Assembly: GCA_001898785.1 (NCBI GenBank)
Contig: MKVE01000015.1
Location: forward strand, 107,953-166,314
DNA: 58,362 bases
DNA from: Chryseobacterium sp. 36-9
GTDB taxonomy: Bacteria; Bacteroidota; Bacteroidia; Flavobacteriales; Weeksellaceae
Direction: 5' to 3'
The stretch's first letter is position 1; every line of letters begins with the position of its first letter. The position numbers and the translations under genes were made by a program. This document shows positions 1 through 7,153 of the stretch, in pieces. The notes below the pieces were generated by a model. It was not told the origin of the DNA. It searched no databases and saw nothing but the letters and a program-made list of their open reading frames with translations.

Positions 1-552
1 TGGGATACTTCAAAGGTCACTGATATGAGTTATATGTTTAGAAGTGCAAATTCATTCAATCAAAACATTGGCAACTGGAATTTGTCTGAACTTGAGGATG
101 CGATGTATATTCTTATGGAATCGAAATTATCTTGTAATAATTATAACGATACGCTTACTGGCTGGGCAAATAACCCCAACACACCAAATTTTATTAATCT
201 CGGGAATGTTGAACCTTTGGCATATTCTTCTTTAGCTTCAAGAAGCTTTTTAGTTACTACTAAAAATTGGAACATAGCCGGTGATTATTATGCGCCAAAT
301 TGTATATTATCTACAAATGAGCTAAAAGAAAATGTAAAAATAGAAATTTATCCAAATCCTGCTTCAGATTTTTTTTATATAAAGAATGCTAAAGAAAATG
401 ACATGATTTTTATATATGATGTTTCGGGAAAAATGATCAAAAAAGAAAAACTAAATTCTTCAAAACAAATCTCAATAAAAGGTTTTGGACAAAACACTTA
501 TTTTATTAAAATTAATGGTTATAAAGATTCATTAAAATTAATGGTTAAATAA
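1..552 (+). CDS. BspA-like (DUF285) surface protein with T9SS type A sorting domain, 5' truncated
   Basis: The reading frame is open to the left edge, so the start lies outside the window. The first visible residues (WDTSKVTDMSYMF, then NSFNQNIGNWN) are the repeat signature of BspA-like DUF285 surface proteins, in which short leucine-rich-like units follow each other. The last ~75 residues start with NELKENVKIEIYPNPASDFF and end in LKLMVK. This is the type A C-terminal signal that sends proteins through the type 9 secretion system and is removed at the cell surface. The likely role is a secreted or surface-attached adhesin-like protein; ligand unknown. A hairpin terminator follows the stop. 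Confidence 0.85.
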   Translation, partial: WDTSKVTDMSYMFRSANSFNQNIGNWNLSELEDAMYILMESKLSCNNYNDTLTGWANNPNTPNFINLGNVEPLAYSSLASRSFLVTTKNWNIAGDYYAPNCILSTNELKENVKIEIYPNPASDFFYIKNAKENDMIFIYDVSGKMIKKEKLNSSKQISIKGFGQNTYFIKINGYKDSLKLMVK

Positions 553-569
553 AACTAACAAAATCAAAG

Positions 570-597
570 AATCTTCGAAAACCTCGAAGATTTTTTT
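570..597 (+). terminator. Intrinsic terminator after the T9SS protein
   Basis: A 7-bp inverted repeat (ATCTTCG / CGAAGAT) with a short A-rich loop is followed by seven T. It lies just after the stop at 552 and just before the start of the cation transporter at 602. Confidence 0.75.
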
Positions 598-601
598 AGC
601 A

Positions 602-1600
602 ATGAAAACAAGTAAAAAAATAAATTCTAATATTGCTTTCCAGAAATGGATTGCTGTTGCTGGCGTCATTCTTTTTGCAGGAAAATTAGTTGCTTGGAAA
701 TTGACTAATTCTGATGCGGTATTTTCAGATGCCATGGAAAGTATTGTGAATGTCATTAGTGCATTTTTAGGACTTTATTCCTTATATCTTGCTGCAAAAC
801 CAAAAGATGAAAATCATCCTTATGGACACGGAAAGGTAGAGTTTGTGACTTCTGCTATTGAGGGTTCCTTGATCAGTATTGCCGGGGTGTTGATTATCTA
901 TGAAGGAACCAACAGTTTGATTTCGGGAAAGGTTCTGAGTAAGCTTGACTTAGGAATTTGGATTATTGCGGCAACGGCTGTTATCAATTACGTTATCGGT
1001 TACATTTCGATTCAGAAAGGAAAGAAGGAGAATTCGATAGTTCTGATTGCTTCCGGCAAACATCTTCAATCCGATACGATTACAACTTTGGGGGTTGTTG
1101 TCAGTCTAGGTTTGGTTTACTTTACAAAAATCGTTTGGATTGATTCTGTGGTGGCTTTGATTTTAGGAATTTATATCATTCTGATTGGTTACAAAATCAT
1201 CCGTAAATCGCTCAGCGGCATTATGGATGAAGCTGATCCCGAAATGCTTGAAAGATTAGCCAAATTCCTTAATGAAAATCGAAAGCCTGAATGGATTGAT
1301 GTCCATAATATGAAAATACAGCAGTTCGGAAGTAAGCTGCATATCGATGCTCACTTGACGTTGCCCTGGTATTTTGAACTGAGAACTGCTCACGATGAAA
1401 TGGAAGAAGTGATCAAACTCATTGCTAAAAATACGGATCGTTCAGTTGAATTTAATTTCCATATGGATGATTGTAAGCCAACATCCTGCGCTATTTGCCA
1501 GATTTTTGAATGCCCGGTTCGTCAACACGTTTTCACCAAAAAAATCGAATGGAACGGTGAGAATATCTCCCAGCCGGATAAGCATACGCTGGAAAATTAA
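602..1600 (+). CDS. Cation diffusion facilitator (CDF) family transporter
   Basis: The 332-residue protein has the CDF layout. Several hydrophobic segments fill roughly residues 14-210, and a hydrophilic C-terminal cytoplasmic domain follows. Family signatures are visible: SDAMESIVN at 42-50, with the aspartate that binds metal inside the membrane, and HPYGHGK at 72-78. CDF proteins export divalent metals such as Zn, Fe, Co or Mn in exchange for protons. Unusually, the C-terminus carries a small Cys/His cluster (DDCKPTSCAICQ, then ECPVRQH) that could bind metal. The substrate cannot be read from sequence. The gene converges with the next one, overlapping it by 4 bases. Confidence 0.88.
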   Translation: MKTSKKINSNIAFQKWIAVAGVILFAGKLVAWKLTNSDAVFSDAMESIVNVISAFLGLYSLYLAAKPKDENHPYGHGKVEFVTSAIEGSLISIAGVLIIYEGTNSLISGKVLSKLDLGIWIIAATAVINYVIGYISIQKGKKENSIVLIASGKHLQSDTITTLGVVVSLGLVYFTKIVWIDSVVALILGIYIILIGYKIIRKSLSGIMDEADPEMLERLAKFLNENRKPEWIDVHNMKIQQFGSKLHIDAHLTLPWYFELRTAHDEMEEVIKLIAKNTDRSVEFNFHMDDCKPTSCAICQIFECPVRQHVFTKKIEWNGENISQPDKHTLEN

Positions 1601-2067
1601 GCCTGAGTGATTTTCTTCCGATAATAAAAAACAGGAATAAGAAGAATAACTGTCAATGGCTGGATCACAAACCGTCTCACATAAAAAGAGAATAAATATC
1701 CGAATTGGAACCGATCATAGATACAATAAAGATAGATTGGAAAAACGATCAGAAAAACCAGTGCAATCAATATAAAAGCCTGCTTTGTCCAATCTTTGTT
1801 CTGAAAAAGGAAATGAACAATTATTAATGAAAAAAAAGTGTTTAGTCCAAATCTTAAAAGATAACTCAATATTAATTTCTCCCAAATGAAATTAGGAAAA
1901 ACTTCGTTCTGATTGGCAGATTTGAAAAAATGCAAAAACGGATCGTAGAATAATTTGTCTTCCAAACCGCGAATAGCGATTAATCCTAAAATACCACATA
2001 CAACCAAAAACCACCTTAGGATTTTTGGAAATTTTAAGCACTGCAAAATTGACATGCGAACAATCAT
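1597..2067 (-). CDS. Exosortase F system-associated membrane protein
   Basis: This 156-residue protein has four or more hydrophobic segments and is very rich in Phe, Leu, Ile and Tyr. Its size, membrane character and position just downstream of xrtF match the small membrane protein that accompanies exosortase F in Flavobacteriia. Its role there is unknown; assistance to XrtF in processing exported proteins is an inference from synteny. A second possible start lies at base 2055 (MSILQ), and the sequence does not decide between them. It ends tail to tail with the CDF gene. Confidence 0.72.
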   Translation of the reverse strand: MIVRMSILQCLKFPKILRWFLVVCGILGLIAIRGLEDKLFYDPFLHFFKSANQNEVFPNFIWEKLILSYLLRFGLNTFFSLIIVHFLFQNKDWTKQAFILIALVFLIVFPIYLYCIYDRFQFGYLFSFYVRRFVIQPLTVILLIPVFYYRKKITQA

Positions 2068-2168
2068 TTTACAAAATATAGATTCTTTGAATAGATAAAT
2101 GCATTATGAATTTTTCAATCCACAGATTGAAAAAACATAAATTCATTATTTACTTACGAGAGTAAATT

Positions 2169-2261
2169 TTATAAAACGAATTGAAAGGTATTAGAATCAG
2201 GTTGATTCAGTAAGGTGCTGTCAATAACCCCGGAATGGGTAATAATAAATTTATTTTTCAT
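2169..2261 (-). CDS. Possible 30-residue micro-ORF between xrtF and its partner gene
   Basis: An ATG-started frame encodes 30 residues (begins MKNKFIITHSGVIDSTLL, ends TFQFVL) in the ~300-base gap between xrtF and the downstream membrane gene. A TAnnTTTG-type -7 box sits 23 bases upstream on the same strand. No family was recognised. It could be a real small peptide or chance. The only support is the promoter-like box and position. Confidence 0.2.
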   Translation of the reverse strand: MKNKFIITHSGVIDSTLLNQPDSNTFQFVL

Positions 2262-2283
2262 TTTTGAAAACTGTGTTAGGATG

Positions 2284-2291
2284 CAAATTTA
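2284..2291 (-). promoter_or_regulatory. Candidate -7 box (TAAATTTG) inside the xrtF gap
   Basis: The minus strand reads TAAATTTG, matching the Bacteroidota -7 consensus TAnnTTTG. No TTG -33 element is found at the usual spacing. It would drive the micro-ORF and the exosortase F-associated gene separately from xrtF. Confidence 0.35.
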
Positions 2292-2365
2292 CAAAATAAT
2301 TATTATTAGTTACTAAGAATCAGTAGTTAATGTCTGGAAAAATTAAATATATTAATCGTAACTCA

Positions 2366-2893
2366 TTATTTATCGGCTTTTCTTAAAGCAAAAAACTGAA
2401 TCCAGATCAGCCAGAGAATGATGACTCCGCCATAGATAATCGCAGGGAAAATATAGTCATGCCCGATTTTTTCGTATTGAGGATATTTGAGAAAAATAAT
2501 ATTGAGTAATACGATTCTGGAAACATTGAGAATATGTAATAAAACTAATCCGCCCAGGACAAACAAAAATGTTTTAGAACCTTTGTAAAAAGCAAAAACA
2601 AAAGCAGAAAACAGGATCGCAACGGAGAAAACATTACAGCCTTCCACCATTCTTGTGGTGAATTTTCCGGAAGTCTGAAACAAAACGCTGTGAAGTTTCA
2701 GACTGTCTACCAATACAGTGGGAAAACCTAATGCATTCTGGACAAGAGCCACTTGTAAAGCCACCCATCTTGTGAAAGGATCTACCACATCATCCATATA
2801 TGCGTTAAGATAAAACTGGTACAGCAATACCACCACGATATAGATGACCACAAATCTTAACAGAATCTTCAGAACCGGCAGAAAATCTTTCAT
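2366..2893 (-). CDS. xrtF: Exosortase family protein XrtF
   Basis: The 175-residue polytopic membrane protein carries the three catalytic-type positions of exosortases: Cys86 in VEGCN, Arg126 in NVSRIVLLN and His145 in IGHDYIFP. Exosortases are membrane transpeptidase-like enzymes that recognise C-terminal signals on exported proteins. XrtF is the short form typical of Flavobacteriia. The associated small membrane gene lies about 300 bases downstream, an unusually wide gap for the pair. No obvious target protein is seen nearby, so the substrate is unknown. Confidence 0.88.
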   Translation of the reverse strand: MKDFLPVLKILLRFVVIYIVVVLLYQFYLNAYMDDVVDPFTRWVALQVALVQNALGFPTVLVDSLKLHSVLFQTSGKFTTRMVEGCNVFSVAILFSAFVFAFYKGSKTFLFVLGGLVLLHILNVSRIVLLNIIFLKYPQYEKIGHDYIFPAIIYGGVIILWLIWIQFFALRKADK

Positions 2894-2937
2894 AAGGTAA
2901 AATTACAATTTTTCGTGTTTCAAATTCTATTATTAAT

Positions 2938-2945
2938 TAACTTTG
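2938..2945 (+). promoter_or_regulatory. -7 box (TAACTTTG) of the kinase gene, nearly leaderless
   Basis: TAACTTTG matches TAnnTTTG and ends five bases before the ATG at 2950. A transcript starting about 5-7 bases past the box would have almost no 5' leader. Confidence 0.5.
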
Positions 2946-2949
2946 TTCT

Positions 2950-3966
2950 ATGCAGGAACATCAGGATTTTTTAGAAGGATTTTTGAATCGGAAACCGGAT
3001 ACATTTGTTGCGCTTCCACAAAGCGGCTCTTCCAGAATCAACTACATCGCAAGCTCGAATGATCAAAAATATGTCGTGACATACAATGAAAATCTTCTGG
3101 AAAATGAAGCATTTTTTTATTTCTCCGGATTGTTTCAAAACCTTGATCTTAATACCCCAAAAATCTTAAAAATCAATTCTGATAGAGATCTTTATATCCA
3201 GGAATTCCTTGGAAGCAAGACACTTTCGGAGGTTATTGCCGCAGAAGGATTATCAGAAAGAGTTAAAGATTTAGTCAAAAAAAGTTTGGAAAAACTATTC
3301 GGACTGCAAACCAAAACTTTAGGTAAGGCAGATTTCACAAAAAGTTTCGAATATGAAAGTTATGATGATCTGCCAATTACACATGACCTTTATTACTTCA
3401 AGAATTTCCTGATCGATGTTTTGGAGATCGGTTATCATAAGTCTACTTTGCTGAAAGAGTTTAAAACGATTTCTGGAATGATTCAGAAACTTGAGCCAAG
3501 AACATTAATGATCCGCGATTTCCAATCCAGGAATATATTGGTGAATGACAATGATGAAGTGTTCTTTATCGATTATCAATCAGCCATGGAAGGACCTGCA
3601 GGTTACGATGTGATCTCTTTTCTTTATCAGGCCAAAGCAAATTTTCCTGAAGATTTCAAAGAAGAAATGCTGGATTATTATTTATCACTGTGGCATCTGG
3701 AACCAGACAAAAATAACCTAAAGGAATCTTTTAACTGGCTGAAAATGATGCGTTTTCTTCAGGTTTTAGGCGCATATGGGTTCCGCGGCCTGATCCAGAG
3801 AAAATCACATTTTTTAGCGAGTCTTTTACAGGGAATTGACAATATTTATGAACTGAATCAAAACTGGAGTGAGATTGCTCTGCAGTTTCCGGAATTGTAT
3901 TTTATCATTCTAAAATTAAAAAGTCAAGAAATCCAATCAAAAATTGAGGAACTGATTATTGATTGA
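2950..3966 (+). CDS. Aminoglycoside phosphotransferase-fold kinase (AmgK-like)
   Basis: The 338-residue protein shows the APH/choline-kinase fold. A nucleotide-binding N-lobe is followed by the catalytic loop MIRDFQSRNILV near 187 and the metal-binding FIDYQSAMEGPAGYD near 206. The DFQSRN form of the loop is typical of the branch that includes AmgK, which phosphorylates N-acetylmuramate or a related sugar at the anomeric position. The exact substrate is inferred, not shown. In some Bacteroidota this kinase is fused to or paired with other domains, but here it stands alone. The position normally occupied by His in HRD is Ile. Confidence 0.7.
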   Translation: MQEHQDFLEGFLNRKPDTFVALPQSGSSRINYIASSNDQKYVVTYNENLLENEAFFYFSGLFQNLDLNTPKILKINSDRDLYIQEFLGSKTLSEVIAAEGLSERVKDLVKKSLEKLFGLQTKTLGKADFTKSFEYESYDDLPITHDLYYFKNFLIDVLEIGYHKSTLLKEFKTISGMIQKLEPRTLMIRDFQSRNILVNDNDEVFFIDYQSAMEGPAGYDVISFLYQAKANFPEDFKEEMLDYYLSLWHLEPDKNNLKESFNWLKMMRFLQVLGAYGFRGLIQRKSHFLASLLQGIDNIYELNQNWSEIALQFPELYFIILKLKSQEIQSKIEELIID

Positions 3967-4099
3967 TTTTGTATCAAATTAGCAATGTCATTCCAAACTC
4001 ACTATTGTAAACAATACGTTTCTTAGTCACTAATACAATACGGTAATTCAACTTTAGTAAAGAAAAAATATCACGACGAGTTCTGTCGCTGCCCGCATC

Positions 4100-4107
4100 T
4101 ACATTTG
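4100..4107 (+). promoter_or_regulatory. Candidate -7 box upstream of the patatin gene
   Basis: TACATTTG fits TAnnTTTG and ends 28 bases before the preferred ATG at 4136. No TTG -33 motif is visible at the right distance. Confidence 0.4.
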
Positions 4108-4135
4108 CTTTATCAAATCATTAAAATTATTGCAA

Positions 4136-5173
4136 ATGAAAAAGATCACAATACTCTCTTTAGACGGCGGCGGGATCCGGGGCATTATTTCATGCATCAT
4201 TCTCCGTTATCTTGAAGAGATTTTACAGCAAAAAGATCATCCGAATGCGAAGCTCGGCGATTATTTTGATATGATTGCAGGCAGCAGCACAGGCGGAATC
4301 CTGGCTTCGGTTCTACTTTATCCTGATGACAACAAAAAAGCCAGATATTCTATTAAAAAAGCATTTGAGCTTTATACGGAGAAAGGTGAAGATATTTTTA
4401 ATGTTTCACTATGGGAAAGTTTGATTAACCCGTTTGGATTATTCAGTGAGAAAATTTCGCAGGATAATCTGGAAAGGCAGCTCAAAGATTTTTTTGGTGA
4501 ACTCGAGATCAAAGACTTTATAAAACCTTCTCTCATCACGAGTTATGATATCGAAAACAGACGGGCCAAATTATTCAATACCATTAACGCAAAACAAGCC
4601 CAGCAGAATTTTTTGGTCAGAGACATTTGTCGGGCGACAGCTGCTGCACCCACTTATTTCTCTCCGGCTCAGATCAGATCATCCTATGGACAGAGTTTTA
4701 GCCTGATAGATGGAGGAATGTTTGCCAATAATCCGGCTCTTTGCGCATATGCAGAAGCTAGAAAAATTCCTTTTGCAGATATTTTTGAAAATCCTGAAAA
4801 ACCTAATTACCCGGCTGTAAATGATATGATGATAGTCTCTTTGGGAACAGGAACGGAAATGAAATCTTACCCAATCAACAAATATAAAAATGTTGGCAAA
4901 TTAGCCTGGATTGGTCCGATCATCGATATCCTGCTTTCTGCCAATGCAGAAACGGTGGATTATCAGTTGAACCAAATGTTTATGACTCTTGGCAAAAGAA
5001 ACAGACAGAATTATTACAGAATTAATCCTTCACTTAAAACGGCTTCTCCCGAGATGGATAATGTGAAAAAGAAAAATCTGGAAGCATTGATACAGGCAGG
5101 TTTATGCTATGTTGATGAGAACAATGAATTGCTCAATCAGATTGCTGAAAAATTAATTAAAAATAAAATTTGA
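4136..5173 (+). CDS. Patatin-like phospholipase
   Basis: The 345-residue protein has all parts of a patatin active site. These are the oxyanion loop DGGGIRG at residues 10-16, the nucleophile motif GSSTG at 49-53 with Ser51, and the catalytic Asp192 in DGGMFANNPA. Patatins hydrolyse acyl chains from membrane lipids. No signal peptide is visible, so it probably acts in the cytoplasm or after non-classical delivery. An ATG at 4130 would add two residues; 4136 (MKKITIL) is preferred. It lies directly upstream of the toxin island, but whether it belongs to it is open. No cyclase for a CBASS defence operon is adjacent. Confidence 0.88.
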   Translation: MKKITILSLDGGGIRGIISCIILRYLEEILQQKDHPNAKLGDYFDMIAGSSTGGILASVLLYPDDNKKARYSIKKAFELYTEKGEDIFNVSLWESLINPFGLFSEKISQDNLERQLKDFFGELEIKDFIKPSLITSYDIENRRAKLFNTINAKQAQQNFLVRDICRATAAAPTYFSPAQIRSSYGQSFSLIDGGMFANNPALCAYAEARKIPFADIFENPEKPNYPAVNDMMIVSLGTGTEMKSYPINKYKNVGKLAWIGPIIDILLSANAETVDYQLNQMFMTLGKRNRQNYYRINPSLKTASPEMDNVKKKNLEALIQAGLCYVDENNELLNQIAEKLIKNKI

Positions 5174-5320
5174 TACGTCAAGTTCTGGCGTCACGACCAA
5201 CTACTTTTGGATTATAATTAAGGCCTCAATTTAATCTAAATTATTTTTTTAACGAAAACCAATTATGATATCAGCAAAACAGCTGGTAAGGACAACTATT
5301 ACCCAAACACAAAATATAAT

Positions 5321-5482
5321 ATGGAAAACCGAACAGAAACAATAGACGAAGAATTTTCCCAAACCCCGATCTATAGTATCGATTTGGAAGATATTGAGAA
5401 TGAGGAATCAGACTATGATTTCTACCTGGATGAGATTGAAAGCTTTTTCAGGGAAGACTTTGACAACAACATTATTTATTAA
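5321..5482 (+). CDS. Small acidic protein of unknown function (53 residues)
   Basis: An ATG-started frame of 53 codons encodes a strongly acidic peptide (begins MENRTETIDEEFSQ, ends DFDNNIIY). About a third of its residues are Asp or Glu. It ends 19 bases before the next gene and runs in the same direction, so it probably belongs to the same transcript as the phage-tail-like genes. No family was recognised. The rest of the 5174-5501 interval is AT-rich with nothing else convincing. Confidence 0.5.
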   Translation: MENRTETIDEEFSQTPIYSIDLEDIENEESDYDFYLDEIESFFREDFDNNIIY

Positions 5483-5501
5483 CCTTTAAAATCAAAATTT
5501 T

Positions 5502-5939
5502 ATGAAATCAAAAACAGACTTAAAAGGTTTCTTCGAAACTGGAGATAAACCTACACAAACACATTTCCACGAGTGGTTGGATTCTTATTGGCACAAGGAT
5601 GAATCTGCTCAAATAAAGATGGATTCTACGACAGAAATTACCAATCAAACCAGAACTGCGGACGGCCTTTCCCAAAGTGGCAAAAATGTTTTGATTAATA
5701 ATGGTAATACACCTATCAACTATAAAATAAATCTGGCAACCGACACTGAAGAAAATTTTCTAATGACAGGGATAAAATTAGGATCAGCTCCAATAAATAT
5801 TATCGCAGGAACAGGAAGCCCAACACTTACACAAGTTAACTACACATTAACGGTTAATGGAACGAAAGGCAGCCGGTTTATGATCTCACGTGTGGGAAAT
5901 ACAAATGAATTTTTAATCTATATCAGAAATTATGAATAA
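5502..5939 (+). CDS. Phage-tail-like protein with conserved N-terminal segment
   Basis: The 145-residue protein starts with a segment (KTDLKGFFETGDKPTQTHF, then a Trp-rich WLDSYWHKDE). I recognise this segment from the N-termini of fibre-like proteins in Bacteroidota prophages and related tail modules. The remainder is Thr/Asn-rich and predicted beta-structured, like a small distal tail or fibre head. The next gene overlaps its end by 8 bases, which indicates translational coupling. No capsid, terminase or portal gene is near, so this is not part of a complete prophage here. Confidence 0.5.
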   Translation: MKSKTDLKGFFETGDKPTQTHFHEWLDSYWHKDESAQIKMDSTTEITNQTRTADGLSQSGKNVLINNGNTPINYKINLATDTEENFLMTGIKLGSAPINIIAGTGSPTLTQVNYTLTVNGTKGSRFMISRVGNTNEFLIYIRNYE

Positions 5940-6843
5940 TCCATTAGTTACATTTGGCGATTGGGAGAACAAGCCTGCTGTTTTTTCATGTCAAAACACA
6001 GAGTATTTATCATTAAATATTTCAACACGTAAGTACAATTCAGTGGTCTTAAATGGAGTAGGCGATAAGGAGGTATGGTCTAATCCCAAGAATTTTGATT
6101 TTTATGATTTAGGTTTATCAAATACATATAAAGCTCAATATTCATCACTATTCACAGGAGATATTAAGGTTTATTTTAATGGAGGGCTAGGCGATGTACA
6201 TTCCTTATTAATTTATAGAACGGTAGGAGCTGGTACTACTAATAATGGAGATAAACTTAACATACCAAATCTATCGGTATTTTTAAAACAATTTCCTAAT
6301 CTATACAGTTTTGCGATTAATTATTATGCTTATAATATTGATGAAGCTCGAACAAATATATTAGGAGATTTGGCTACTATTCCGGATAATATTGAGTTGG
6401 TCAGATTAAGTAATATAGGATTTACAAATGCACCTTCAAATTTTTATCTTGATTTGAATAACTTTTCCAATACCTCGAAGCTAAAAAAATTATATCATTC
6501 TGGTGGTTTTAATGTACCTTATAATAATTTAAAAATTGTTGGAGATATTGCAAAACTTCCTCCAAAAGTTAATTTTTTCAGAATAGAAAAATTCCATTCT
6601 ACATCTTCTATTTACTATACAAAAGGCCGGATTTGGGAAGCTGATTTTGATACTTTTTACATAACAAAATCTCTAACTCAAATAGAAAATGATAATATTT
6701 TGATAGATCTTAATAATTCTGTAAGGACAGCAACAGGAGGGAAGCTGATCTTCTTAAAAGGTACGAGATCAGCGACAGTTGTTGTTGATGAGGCAATCTT
6801 AGGCTTACAGAGCAAAGGTTTTACAGTAACAATAACAGCATAA
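5932..6843 (+). CDS. Leucine-rich/beta-rich tail-fibre-like protein of unknown function
   Basis: The 303-residue protein is rich in Asn, Tyr, Leu and Ile, with irregular leucine-rich-like spacing in the middle (for example ANLPNLYSF-like and NIELVRLSNIGF stretches). It ends in a Val/Thr-rich strand segment (GFTVTITA). No signal peptide or catalytic motif is seen. Its start overlaps the previous gene by 8 bases and a small gene follows after 5 bases, so these form one tight operon. Similar Asn-rich proteins sit next to tail-fibre-like genes in flavobacterial phages, so a binding or fibre role is suspected. Confidence 0.4.
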   Translation: MNNPLVTFGDWENKPAVFSCQNTEYLSLNISTRKYNSVVLNGVGDKEVWSNPKNFDFYDLGLSNTYKAQYSSLFTGDIKVYFNGGLGDVHSLLIYRTVGAGTTNNGDKLNIPNLSVFLKQFPNLYSFAINYYAYNIDEARTNILGDLATIPDNIELVRLSNIGFTNAPSNFYLDLNNFSNTSKLKKLYHSGGFNVPYNNLKIVGDIAKLPPKVNFFRIEKFHSTSSIYYTKGRIWEADFDTFYITKSLTQIENDNILIDLNNSVRTATGGKLIFLKGTRSATVVVDEAILGLQSKGFTVTITA

Positions 6844-6848
6844 TTACA

Positions 6849-7022
6849 ATGGAAACAAAATTAAGCAAACCCTATGTAGTAGTTTATAATGAAGAAAAAA
6901 AGATCATTATAAAGCTTGCTAATAACTTAGAAACATTTCCTGGCTTAGGTTGTCATTCTGCAGAATTCGACACAGAACAGGAGTTGGACGATTACATCTC
7001 AGAAAATAATCTTGTAGAATAA
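6849..7022 (+). CDS. Small protein of unknown function (57 residues)
   Basis: The ATG is 5 bases after the previous stop and the frame runs 57 codons (METKLSKPYVVVYNEEKK to SENNLVE). The tight spacing and same direction make it a plausible operon member. It has one Cys and an acidic C-terminal helix. Similar tiny proteins accompany tail-fibre-like genes in Bacteroidota, but I cannot assign a function. Confidence 0.55.
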   Translation: METKLSKPYVVVYNEEKKIIIKLANNLETFPGLGCHSAEFDTEQELDDYISENNLVE

Positions 7023-7153
7023 TCAACGCTCCTTTTTATAGGAGGAAAAATCAATAACAAAAATAGATTCTTAAGCATTCCAATAATAAAAATTACTGGA
7101 ACAGCTAGAGAAATGCCCGAAAACAATAAACAACAATTAAAATCAAAACAACA

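Noticed and set aside
4136-5173. A CBASS patatin effector
   Set aside because: No cyclase or accessory gene next to it.
5265-5345. A short frame before the small acidic gene
   Set aside because: It overlaps the better-supported frame at 5321 and has no other support.
5502-7022. A complete prophage
   Set aside because: No capsid, terminase, portal, integrase or lysis gene; only tail-like small proteins.
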